Positions 6,575 through 12,386 of a DNA stretch of 12,386 bases are shown in pieces. Within the stretch, counting starts at the first letter, position 1. Every line of letters starts with the position of its first letter. Source of the DNA: Acidobacteriaceae bacterium (GTDB lineage: Bacteria > Acidobacteriota > Terriglobia > Terriglobales > Acidobacteriaceae); assembly GCA_030838305.1 (NCBI GenBank), contig JAUTWY010000084.1, forward strand, positions 1 to 12,386, written 5' to 3'. The notes beneath the pieces were generated by a model. The model did no database searches. It saw only the letters and a program-made list of their open reading frames with translations, and had not been told where the DNA came from. The translations under genes and the position numbers were made by a program.

Positions 6575-6990
6575 AAGTGGCGGATCTCAACTCATTGGAT
6601 GTTACGCCCGATGGGGAGATGCATCCGAGTCCGTTTTCGGGGAAATTGCCGTCGGTGGGCATACCCCTATGCCACTCGCGATAGTGGAATCCTGAGGATA
6701 GCGCGAAAGTGACGATTGATCTCAGGGCTGCAACAACTTGCAGGCAGGATCTTGAAAACATGGGTGTTAGAGAGCCCTTCGCGAGCCGATTGCTCGTTCG
6801 CAATCACTAGACTCGGCGAAGCGGGCTGTGGAAGGCAAGGTCAGATGTCACAGGTTGGTGAACTAGTTGGTAAAAAGTGTCCCTCAGCACGTTGGGGAAC
6901 GTCCCGTCTGTTCGCGCTTTGTCGTCCGCGCATCATCAAATTCCATAAGTGTAAGAGAATGCCGACGACCGACCGCCCGGCGCACCGCGG
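6575..6990. other. 416-base gene-free spacer upstream of htpX
   Basis: No reading frame here looks like a protein. Two small hairpins overlap: GGCATA/TATGCC (6658-6663 and 6668-6673, four-base loop) and CCACT/AGTGG (6672-6676 and 6683-6687). They share bases 6672-6673 and so compete. They lie about 84-113 bases upstream of the htpX ATG and might be an operator or leader structure. The remainder, between about 6720 and 6990, lies past the stop of the 452-residue gene, and I see nothing definite in it. Confidence 0.4.
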
Positions 6991-8349
6991 TTAGGCCCTC
7001 TGTGCCTCGCGTTTGAGGGCTCGCTCGAGGGTTTGATCGAGGGCGGATTTGGCTTTCTCGTATTCGGCTTGCGAGATTTGGCCCTGGCGACGCTCGACTT
7101 CGAGTTGGAAGAGTTCTTCTTTCAGGCCCTCGAGGAGCATCGACGTGGGTCGGGAGGAGGCACTGCCCGTGCGAACGGATGGCGTCGCCAGAATTTCGGC
7201 GGCCTCGTAGTCATCTTCTATGTTCGTTCGCGATGAAGATCCCGTCTTCTGGCGCGCCAGAGCGCGGGCGGCGGATTGTTGGCGGGATGCGACGTAGACT
7301 CCGCCAATTACTAAGACGGCGGCGAAGCCTCCCAGAATCCACCAGCGATATTTCTGCAGAGGGTCGGGAGCATCGATCGGGGGGCCGAGTCCGCCGCCGG
7401 GGCGGGACTGGGCTTGACCGCTCGGCGCGGTTGCCCCGGAGCCCGGTGAGCCGTCGCCTTCCTGGCGGCTCTCAAGCACGCCTTCGCCGGAAATTTTGAA
7501 AGCAAGATTCTGGCCGACCTTGGTATTGGAAGCGACCTGCACGTTGGAGTCGGGCTGGTTGGGATCCTTCATTGGCTTGAATCCCGCGGCTGCACCGGCA
7601 GTGAATTCCATGGACTTGGGCAGGATGGCGACAAAGTGTTCCAGCGGGTAGATCGATTTGGGATCGAGATTGGCGCTACCGGAATAAGGAAGCTGGAAGG
7701 CGACCTGGAACTGCGTGATTCCTGGGCGCAGCGGGAAGATAAAAGAATAGCGATCTTTCTTCTCGCTCTCGGGCACGGGTGCGGAGGTGATGGGCTGGCC
7801 TCCGGCGGTCATGGCCGAGCCGTCGATCACTTTGGCGCCGTCCGGGACATAGAACTCGAGGTTGCGTTCGTTCATCTGCGTGCGCGGCGGGTTCGATGTG
7901 TTCTGCACCGCGAAGGCGCGCATGACTTCGAGCTGTCCCTGCTCGACCTGGACGCGCATGATGTCGGCAACGACTGCGATGCCGTCAACCTTTTTTGCGA
8001 CGTCATAGACCTGGAGTTCGACCGAAGTGGTTCCGGGAGGGGCCATGCGGTGATACGTGACGTCTTGATGGATGGCGCGCACCAGGTGGGGGGATTGGGC
8101 GTCGTCGAGCTTGAAAGTGAACTGGCCTTTGGCGTCGGCCTTGGTGCGTCCGGCTTCTTCCATGCCTTGAGCGAGTTTGAGCAGGATGACTTCGTCTCCG
8201 GCGGCAGGCTTGTTGGTGGTGGCGTCTTTTACGGTGCCGGTGAGGGTTTGAGCGGAGGAGAGAGTGGTGAGAAACAGGAGGGCCACTGCACATGTTGCTC
8301 GAACGATTGTCCACGGCGAGCTAGGAGAGAACGTTTTGCGAGGATTCAT
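6991..8349 (-). CDS. exported, membrane-anchored protein with carboxypeptidase-regulatory-like domain, linked to cytochrome c maturation
   Basis: The preferred start is the ATG at 8349, giving 452 residues. A longer open frame reaches a TTG at 8814 but runs through ccmI-like coding sequence and a repeat. The N-terminus has a signal peptide (hydrophobic 19-30, cleavage near SSA-Q at 33/34). Next is a beta-rich TGTVKDATTNKPAAGDEV domain (38-115), like the CarboxypepD_reg fold. A long extracytoplasmic region follows (116-335), ending in a Gly/Pro/Ser linker (295-330). One transmembrane helix (336-355) is followed by a cytoplasmic tail (356-452) with a short helical motif (423-437). The topology is periplasmic domain, helix, cytoplasmic tail. 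It is last in the ccmF-ccmH-ccmI-like series, which suggests a role in cytochrome c assembly, but no function is recognised. There is no clear ribosome binding site at 8349. Confidence 0.75.
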   Translation of the reverse strand: MNPRKTFSPSSPWTIVRATCAVALLFLTTLSSAQTLTGTVKDATTNKPAAGDEVILLKLAQGMEEAGRTKADAKGQFTFKLDDAQSPHLVRAIHQDVTYHRMAPPGTTSVELQVYDVAKKVDGIAVVADIMRVQVEQGQLEVMRAFAVQNTSNPPRTQMNERNLEFYVPDGAKVIDGSAMTAGGQPITSAPVPESEKKDRYSFIFPLRPGITQFQVAFQLPYSGSANLDPKSIYPLEHFVAILPKSMEFTAGAAAGFKPMKDPNQPDSNVQVASNTKVGQNLAFKISGEGVLESRQEGDGSPGSGATAPSGQAQSRPGGGLGPPIDAPDPLQKYRWWILGGFAAVLVIGGVYVASRQQSAARALARQKTGSSSRTNIEDDYEAAEILATPSVRTGSASSRPTSMLLEGLKEELFQLEVERRQGQISQAEYEKAKSALDQTLERALKREAQRA

Positions 8350-8370
8350 GCAGAAGTTGGTGGACAAGGG

Positions 8371-8426
8371 ATCCTTCGACTGAGTGACTGCTTCGCTTTG
8401 CGAACCAGTCACTTCGCTCAGGATGA
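8371..8426. repeat. palindromic intergenic element before the carboxypeptidase-regulatory-like gene
   Basis: AGTGACTG (8383-8390) pairs with CAGTCACT (8406-8413). After one mismatch four inner pairs (8392-8395 with 8401-8404) close a five-base loop. Outer bases ATCCT and AGGAT extend the symmetry. The element fills most of the 92-base gap between the CcmI-like stop and the next ATG. Sequences of the form ATCCTGAGCGAAG are, from memory, common between genes in soil bacteria. It may attenuate transcription into the last gene. Confidence 0.7.
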
Positions 8427-8441
8427 CAGGGAGATGCTTGT

Positions 8442-8738
8442 TCAAGATCTGGTTCCTTTTTGTGGTACGGGATTTTTTTCCAAGCGGGCGATTTCGGCCA
8501 GGAGGATGGCGGCCTCGTCCTGCAGGGAAGACTTTAGCGATGTGTAGTCTGCGTCGGGGACTTTTCCAGCTTTGTACTCGAAGTTGAGATCGCGCAGGTT
8601 TTCGTAGACGGCGTCTTTGCGTTCGCGGAGATATCCGGCGCGGGTTTTCTGCGGGCCGAGGAAAAGTTTTCCGGGCAGATAGAAAACGTAAAAGAAAGTC
8701 GCAACGGCAAGGGCGAGGCAGATGAGTAGCCACGTCAT
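8442..8738 (-). CDS. CcmI-like small membrane protein
   Basis: The 98-residue protein has one N-terminal transmembrane helix (3-22), a basic segment (31-42) and a helical, charged C-terminal half (43-90) ending in a short polar tail. This looks like the N-terminal part of CcmI/CycH (helix plus coiled coil without the TPR domain), which in System I helps hold apocytochrome c for haem ligation. It contains G-K-V-P-D-A-D-Y-T-S-L-K-S-S-L (58-72), a pattern also found in the tail of the next gene. The ATG overlaps the ccmH stop (ATGA) and is preceded by AAGGAG eight bases away, so translation is probably coupled to ccmH. The CcmI assignment is by position and shape and is not proven. Confidence 0.7.
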   Translation of the reverse strand: MTWLLICLALAVATFFYVFYLPGKLFLGPQKTRAGYLRERKDAVYENLRDLNFEYKAGKVPDADYTSLKSSLQDEAAILLAEIARLEKNPVPQKGTRS

Positions 8739-9256
8739 AGATCGGTCTCCTTGCCGGCTTGATCGCGGAACTGTTCAAGTTCGGCGCCGCGCACCGGCCG
8801 CAGGCCGCCGGCAATGGCGGGCGCGGGGCGATTCTTCCAGGAGCGAACGAGCACGACTACCAGGCCAAAGCCGAGGATCAGGGCAACGAAGGGCAAGATA
8901 TAGGCGATGCGGTCGAAGCCTTTGGTGGTGGGAGCAGCGAGAACAGTGGGGCCGTATTTTTGCACGAAGCCTTGCTCGACCAGGCTGTCGCTGTCACCGC
9001 GAGAGACGGCTGCCATCAGTTCGTTGCGCATGCCATCGGAGGCGGGGCAGCCGACATGATTGCATTCCAGAAGAATCTGGTTGCAGCCGCAGATGCACAT
9101 CATCTGGTGGCCGATTTCGGTGAAGCGGGTGGCGGGGTCGCCGGCCCCGAGGAGAGCGACCACAGCCGCGCACAGCAGGAGGGTCTGCGCCAGTTTGCGG
9201 CCGGGGTGGACTGGCTTCTGTTTCGGATTAGTAGTTGAGCTGTTGCTTAAGTGCAT
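8735..9256 (-). CDS. ccmH: cytochrome c maturation protein CcmH
   Basis: The 173-residue protein is an exported membrane-anchored CcmH, the thiol-disulfide component that reduces apocytochrome c for haem attachment. It has an N-terminal hydrophobic segment (21-38), a periplasmic cysteine domain (about 45-112), a second helix (118-138) and a cytoplasmic tail. The canonical LRCxxCQNQ motif is replaced by C54-x-C56-x-C58-N-Q, with additional cysteines C65 and C70. SDGMRNELMAAVSRGDSD (73-90) and FVQKYGPTVLAAP (97-109) are otherwise typical CcmH sequence. It follows ccmF by 69 bases containing repeat copy B and overlaps the CcmI-like ATG by four bases. The ATG at 9256 is preceded by only a weak AGG. 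Confidence 0.9.
   Translation of the reverse strand: MHLSNSSTTNPKQKPVHPGRKLAQTLLLCAAVVALLGAGDPATRFTEIGHQMMCICGCNQILLECNHVGCPASDGMRNELMAAVSRGDSDSLVEQGFVQKYGPTVLAAPTTKGFDRIAYILPFVALILGFGLVVVLVRSWKNRPAPAIAGGLRPVRGAELEQFRDQAGKETDL
8747..8752 (-). promoter_or_regulatory. ribosome binding site of the CcmI-like gene
   Basis: AAGGAG lies within the last codons of ccmH, eight bases before the overlapping ATG at 8738. It supports that start and translational coupling with ccmH. Confidence 0.7.
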
Positions 9257-9284
9257 CTTTACCTAACTCTGCCATCAAAAACCG

Positions 9285-9321
9285 CCGGGCTGCGCCCGGG
9301 GACAGCCGAGGCGGCTGTCCC
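9285..9321. repeat. two-hairpin intergenic element, copy B
   Basis: Hairpin 1 is GGGACAGCC (9299-9307) with GGCTGTCCC (9313-9321), nine pairs. Hairpin 2 is CCGGGC (9285-9290) with GCCCGG (9294-9299), six pairs around TGC, sharing one base with hairpin 1. It starts four bases past the ccmF stop codon and fills the gap before ccmH. It may reduce ccmH expression relative to ccmF or stabilise the ccmF message end. Confidence 0.85.
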
Positions 9322-9325
9322 TACG

Positions 9326-11443
9326 TTAGTCCCCGGTGGCGACTGGAGCGGGTTGCGCTCGTTCCAGTCGTGCAGGCGCGGGAACACGGACTGGGGCAGG
9401 CGCGTTTGGCACTAGAGCCAGAACGGTACCGCCGAGGATGATCCAGACGCCGAGCCAGATCCACATCACCAGCGGATTCAGGTGCGCTTTAATGATGGGA
9501 TGGCCGTTGTCGGGGTTCAGCCCTTCAAAGACCAGATAGAGGTCCTCGCTGAGCGTGGAGCGGATGTCGGGCATGGTCGAGGTCTGCTGGCTGGCTTTGT
9601 AAAAGCGGCGCACCGGAGTCATGGTGTCGATCTGCTTGCCGCCTTTGTAGACGTCGAGCAACGCCCACTCGCTGGCGTAGTTGGGGGCGTCATCGTCTGT
9701 ATAGGAGCGGCAGATCAGGGTGTAGGAACCGATGGTCAGCTTGTCGCCGTTGGCCATCTCCTGCTCTTTGTCCTGATTGAACGCGGCTCCGGCGAAACCA
9801 ATGATGACGACGACTACGCCGAAGTGGACGATGTATCCGCCGTAGCGGCGGGTGTTGCGGTGGGTAAGCTGCACCATGGAGGCGAACATACCCTGGCCCG
9901 TATGTTTCGAGATGACGCGGCCGCCGCGGTAGAACTCACTGGCTACGGTAAGCGTGACGAGGATTGAAAGTCCGATGGCCATCAACGAATAGAAGTAAGA
10001 AATATCCTGCCAAGGCTTGAGGCCGAAAGGCGATCCCCAACGCTGGGGCGTGATCATCAGGAATATTGCAACCGCGACGGCGCCGACGGTGGGCCACTGG
10101 AAGTTGCGCTTCAAGCTTTCGAGAGAAGTCTTGCGCCAGGCCAGGAGCGGGCCTACGGCGGTGAGGATCAGAAGCAGCAAGGCAACGGGGATGGCGACAC
10201 GGTTGTAGAACGGTCCGCCCACTGTAACTTTGTTGCCCTGAGCGAGCTCCGAGATTTTTGGGAACCAGGTTCCCCACAGCACAGTCAAGCAAAGCAGAAC
10301 GAAAAGCAGGTTGTTGAACAGAAAACTGGATTCGCGCGAGACCAGCGACTCGAGCTTGTGCTCGCTGGCGAGATGCGATTTGTTTTTGAAGAAGAAGAAA
10401 ACGAAAACCGCGAAACTGATGGCGAGAAACCAGGCGAACCATCCGCCAATCGAAGATTGCGCAAAGGCGTGTACGGAACTGATGATGCCGCTGCGGGTGA
10501 GGAACGTTCCGAGGATGGCCAGCCAGAATGTGGCGAAGACCAGCCACATGTTCCACATCTTCAGCATGCCGCGTTTCTCCTGCATCATCACTGAATGCAG
10601 GAACGCCGTGCCGGTGAGCCATGGCATGAGTGACGCGTTCTCGACCGGGTCCCAACCCCAGTAGCCGCCCCAGCCCAGCACGGAGTAGGCCCAGTGAGCG
10701 CCGAGAAAGACTCCGCAGGTGAGGAAGGCCCAGGTGACCATGGTCCAGCGGCGAGTGATATGAATCCACTTCTCGCCGGAATATTTCATGATCAGCGCGC
10801 CCAGGGCGAAGGCGAAGGGCACGGTGAAACCCACGTAGCCGAGATAGAGCATCGGCGGGTGGATTACCATCTCGGGATACTGCAAGAGAGGATTCAGACC
10901 ACTGCCATCCGGACGGAGCGCGCCCTCGAGAATGCCGAACGGATTGGCGGCGAAGTTTACCAGCAACAGGAAGAAGATCTGTACCCCGGCGAGGACCACT
11001 GAAGCGTAAGCGAATAATCGCGGGTCGGTTTTGTAGCGCAGGCGCAACACGAAGCCGTAAGCGGCAAGCAGCAACGACCAAAACAGCAGAGACCCTTCCT
11101 GTCCCGACCAAAGCGTGGCGAACTTATAAGGGGCGGGCAGGTCGCGATTGCTGTGATGGAAGATGTAGGCGATGGTGAAGTCGTCGCGGAAGGCACAGAT
11201 TACGAGAACCACGGCAGCGAGAAAGACCGCGGCAAAGGTGGCGATGCCGGCGCGGCGGGCGGTTTCACCGATGCGCTCGGAACCCCGGCGGAGCAGGGCA
11301 ACGAATGAACCGCCTCCTGAAGGCTGGTTCCCAGACGACGCTGGGGCTTGTTTCTGGAAGGCTAGCGCGACTATCCCGGCAAGGAACGTATAGACGCTCA
11401 ATGCCAACGCAAGTAGCAGCGCGAAACTACCAATTTCCGCCAT
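9326..11443 (-). CDS. ccmF: cytochrome c haem lyase subunit CcmF
   Basis: The 705-residue polytopic protein is CcmF, the System I membrane protein that transfers haem from CcmE to apocytochrome c. The tryptophan-rich WWD domain is WGGYWGWDPVEN (258-269). Four histidines match those of E. coli CcmF in order and approximate spacing: H195 (YPEMVIHPP), H283 (TAFLHS), H324 (SVHAFA) and H540 (GGYIVHFG). A periplasmic domain (about 555-655) precedes the last helix, and a Pro/Ala/Arg-rich tail (681-705) extends the C-terminus. It is somewhat longer than enterobacterial CcmF (about 650). The open frame extends to a TTG at 11488, but the ATG at 11443 starts the first helix correctly (MAEIGSFALLLALALS) and is preferred. 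ccmE and ccmABC are not upstream; a DUF2934 gene is there instead. Confidence 0.95.
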   Translation of the reverse strand: MAEIGSFALLLALALSVYTFLAGIVALAFQKQAPASSGNQPSGGGSFVALLRRGSERIGETARRAGIATFAAVFLAAVVLVICAFRDDFTIAYIFHHSNRDLPAPYKFATLWSGQEGSLLFWSLLLAAYGFVLRLRYKTDPRLFAYASVVLAGVQIFFLLLVNFAANPFGILEGALRPDGSGLNPLLQYPEMVIHPPMLYLGYVGFTVPFAFALGALIMKYSGEKWIHITRRWTMVTWAFLTCGVFLGAHWAYSVLGWGGYWGWDPVENASLMPWLTGTAFLHSVMMQEKRGMLKMWNMWLVFATFWLAILGTFLTRSGIISSVHAFAQSSIGGWFAWFLAISFAVFVFFFFKNKSHLASEHKLESLVSRESSFLFNNLLFVLLCLTVLWGTWFPKISELAQGNKVTVGGPFYNRVAIPVALLLLILTAVGPLLAWRKTSLESLKRNFQWPTVGAVAVAIFLMITPQRWGSPFGLKPWQDISYFYSLMAIGLSILVTLTVASEFYRGGRVISKHTGQGMFASMVQLTHRNTRRYGGYIVHFGVVVVIIGFAGAAFNQDKEQEMANGDKLTIGSYTLICRSYTDDDAPNYASEWALLDVYKGGKQIDTMTPVRRFYKASQQTSTMPDIRSTLSEDLYLVFEGLNPDNGHPIIKAHLNPLVMWIWLGVWIILGGTVLALVPNAPAPVRVPAPARLERAQPAPVATGD

Positions 11444-11540
11444 GTGGGAACCCGACGCTATTTTTTCAGAAATGACCCCGCGTGGCAACCAGCGGGTTGT
11501 AGCCGTAGGGGTTCAGTTTGCCCGGGGTGACGGAGAAACT

Positions 11541-11579
11541 GTCGAGCTTCGCTCGACGGACGGCCGAGGGCGGCTGTCC
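11541..11579. repeat. two-hairpin intergenic element, copy C
   Basis: Hairpin 1 is GGACGGCC (11558-11565) with GGCTGTCC (11572-11579), eight pairs including one G-T. Hairpin 2 is GTCGAGC (11541-11547) with GCTCGAC (11551-11557), seven perfect pairs around TTC. It lies 36 bases past the DUF2934 stop and 97 bases before the ccmF ATG. It has the same orientation as copy B. The hairpin 2 sequence differs from the other copies but the pairing is kept. Confidence 0.85.
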
Positions 11580-11615
11580 CCACGTAAGCATCTTTCACCA
11601 TCTTTCAGCTACGTC

Positions 11616-12008
11616 TTAAGCGCTCTGCTGGCGATAACGCTGCCGTACTTCACGTTCAGCGGTGAGCCAGTCCTCGGCCTCGCTGCCGGATCCGGAACCG
11701 CGTTGCTTGTAGAGTTCGAAGGCGCGCTGCCGGATCTCGTCTTCCAAATTGATCGGAACGACATTCTTCCGGGTGTCGTTTTTCATCACTTCCAGCTTGT
11801 GCGGTTCCGGAGTGGCTTTGGCCGGCGTGAACTTTGCGTCTGATGCCTCCGGCCTGAGTTCAGAGGGTGCCGTTTCTCGCGCGCCCAGTTTCAAATCGGG
11901 CGAATTAACCCCATTGCTGGTAACGGTTTGCTCCTTCTCCCGCGTTGTGTCCTGCGTTGTGGCCGTACGACTCGTCTTGCTGCCCAGAATAGACTTCGAC
12001 CTTGCCAT
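11616..12008 (-). CDS. DUF2934 domain protein
   Basis: The 130-residue soluble protein has a polar, disordered-looking N-terminal part (1-80, rich in Thr, Ser, Lys and Glu). A short helical C-terminal domain follows (about 88-126) with IRQRAFELYKQRG and AEDWLTAEREV, the pattern of DUF2934 proteins. Small proteins of this type are common in Acidobacteriota and Proteobacteria and have no known function. The start at 12008 is chosen because AAGGAG lies nine bases upstream (12018-12023). The frame also has an ATG at 12092, but it has no ribosome binding site and would add 28 residues unlike the rest. A perfect 12-base palindrome lies just upstream (12031-12042). The gene is divergent from the tRNA gene. 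It precedes ccmF by 172 bases and is probably unrelated to it. Confidence 0.85.
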   Translation of the reverse strand: MARSKSILGSKTSRTATTQDTTREKEQTVTSNGVNSPDLKLGARETAPSELRPEASDAKFTPAKATPEPHKLEVMKNDTRKNVVPINLEDEIRQRAFELYKQRGSGSGSEAEDWLTAEREVRQRYRQQSA

Positions 12009-12017
12009 AATCGGATA

Positions 12018-12023
12018 CTCCTT
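12018..12023 (-). promoter_or_regulatory. ribosome binding site of the DUF2934 gene
   Basis: AAGGAG reads leftward nine bases before the ATG at 12008 and decides this start over the upstream ATG at 12092. Confidence 0.7.
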
Positions 12024-12030
12024 GCATTCG

Positions 12031-12042
12031 CCTAAATTTAGG
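12031..12042. repeat. perfect palindrome CCTAAATTTAGG
   Basis: Twelve bases of perfect dyad symmetry lie seven bases upstream of the DUF2934 ribosome binding site. Position and symmetry suit a repressor operator, but no regulator is known and no promoter is certain. The AT-rich core stands out in a GC-rich genome. Confidence 0.55.
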
Positions 12043-12190
12043 AATGAATTAAGTTGTTGAGCGAACCACATACACCGCTTCTCCACAGCCATTATGAGAA
12101 CGATGGAATTTTTGTAGCGGAGTTGAGGTAAGTATAAACCTTTCGAGCCTGTGGAAACCTGCCGGTGCGAAGAAATTGAAGGAGGAGCCT

Positions 12191-12199
12191 TGCTATAAT
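12191..12199 (+). promoter_or_regulatory. extended -10 promoter of tRNA-Glu
   Basis: TGCTATAAT is an exact extended -10 element (TGnTATAAT). It ends 15 bases before the first base of the tRNA, so transcription should start near 12206. No -35 hexamer is recognisable at 16-18 base spacing, which fits extended -10 use. Confidence 0.75.
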
Positions 12200-12214
12200 C
12201 GAAGCTCTCCAGAT

Positions 12215-12289
12215 GGCGCTATCGTCTAGGGGTTAGGACGGAAGATTCTCAATCTTCAAACCCGGGTTCGATTCCCGGTAGCGCTACCA
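12215..12289 (+). tRNA. tRNA-Glu, anticodon CTC
   Basis: The 75-base cloverleaf is complete. The acceptor stem is 12215-12221 with 12279-12285, with a G-T first pair. The D stem is 12224-12226 with 12237-12239. The anticodon stem is 12241-12245 with 12253-12257 and the loop is TTCTCAA. The T stem is 12262-12266 with 12274-12278 around TTCGATT. The variable loop has four bases. Anticodon CTC (12248-12250) reads GAG. CCA is encoded (12287-12289). No clear terminator hairpin follows. Confidence 0.95.
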
Positions 12290-12386
12290 ACTTTCTTTCT
12301 ATCACTTACATCATTTCCCGATACGATTGCTTCAGGCGACTGTGGCCGCTTTTGTGGCCAGCTTTTGCACAGCTTCCACAGGCGTC

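Noticed and set aside
6716..6994. Plus-strand 92-codon frame in the htpX spacer
   Set aside because: No ribosome binding site, domain or coding bias was seen, and its end overlaps the 452-residue gene's terminus.
8350..8814. N-terminal extension of the 452-residue protein to 607 residues
   Set aside because: It would start at TTG, overlap the ccmH and CcmI-like genes, run through a palindromic repeat, and put the signal peptide in the middle of the protein.
9936..11111. 391-codon minus-strand frame inside ccmF
   Set aside because: It is an out-of-frame shadow of ccmF, Arg/Pro/His-rich, with no domain.
11444..11488. N-terminal extension of CcmF by 15 residues
   Set aside because: The start would be TTG, and the added polar residues precede a normal CcmF N-terminal helix that begins at the ATG at 11443.

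Overview
The window reads as a piece of an Acidobacteriota chromosome, most likely Terriglobia (Acidobacteriales/Koribacter-like). The assignment is by recognition only and rests on four things: a secreted VWFA-related protein of the type abundant in Acidobacteriota (TIGR03436-like), a DUF2934 protein, a CcmF/CcmH block with an unusual CcmH cysteine pattern, and GC-rich coding sequence separated by spacers full of short palindromic and tandem repeats. No transposase, phage gene or CRISPR array was seen.

Layout. A rightward secreted VWA protein (157-1413) converges on a long leftward series. In genomic order that series is a ZIP metal transporter (1543-2274), the YchF ATPase (2419-3504), a DUF4149 membrane protein (3724-4206), a small membrane gene broken by an in-frame amber codon (4261-4512), a MoxR AAA+ ATPase (4537-5496) and the HtpX membrane metalloprotease (5711-6574). 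A 416-base spacer with no convincing gene follows. Next comes a leftward cytochrome c maturation block, transcribed ccmF (11443-9326), ccmH (9256-8735), a CcmI-like small protein (8738-8442, overlapping ccmH by 4 bases), then a signal-peptide protein with a carboxypeptidase-regulatory-like domain (8349-6991). Upstream of ccmF is a leftward DUF2934 protein (11616-12008). The window ends with a rightward tRNA-Glu(CTC) carrying an extended -10 promoter.

Functions. CcmF and CcmH belong to the System I haem-ligation step. CcmABCDE and CcmG are not in the window and should lie elsewhere. The two genes after ccmH share a short C-terminal motif, G-x-[IV]-x2-A-[DE]-Y-x3-K-S-x-L, which suggests they work with the same machinery. 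HtpX and MoxR are neighbours and both suggest envelope quality control, but the DUF58 partner usual for MoxR is absent and the broken small gene occupies that position.

The most unusual content is in the spacers. A two-hairpin element occurs three times, each just downstream of a leftward stop codon and in both orientations. Exact 7-base-period AGCT arrays occur at three places, two of them facing each other. An 8-base-period CACGGAG array forms a 20-bp inverted repeat behind ychF. I did not find an obviously new enzymatic system. The best candidates for something undescribed are the repeat families, the interrupted gene after moxR, and the accessory pair in the cytochrome c maturation block.
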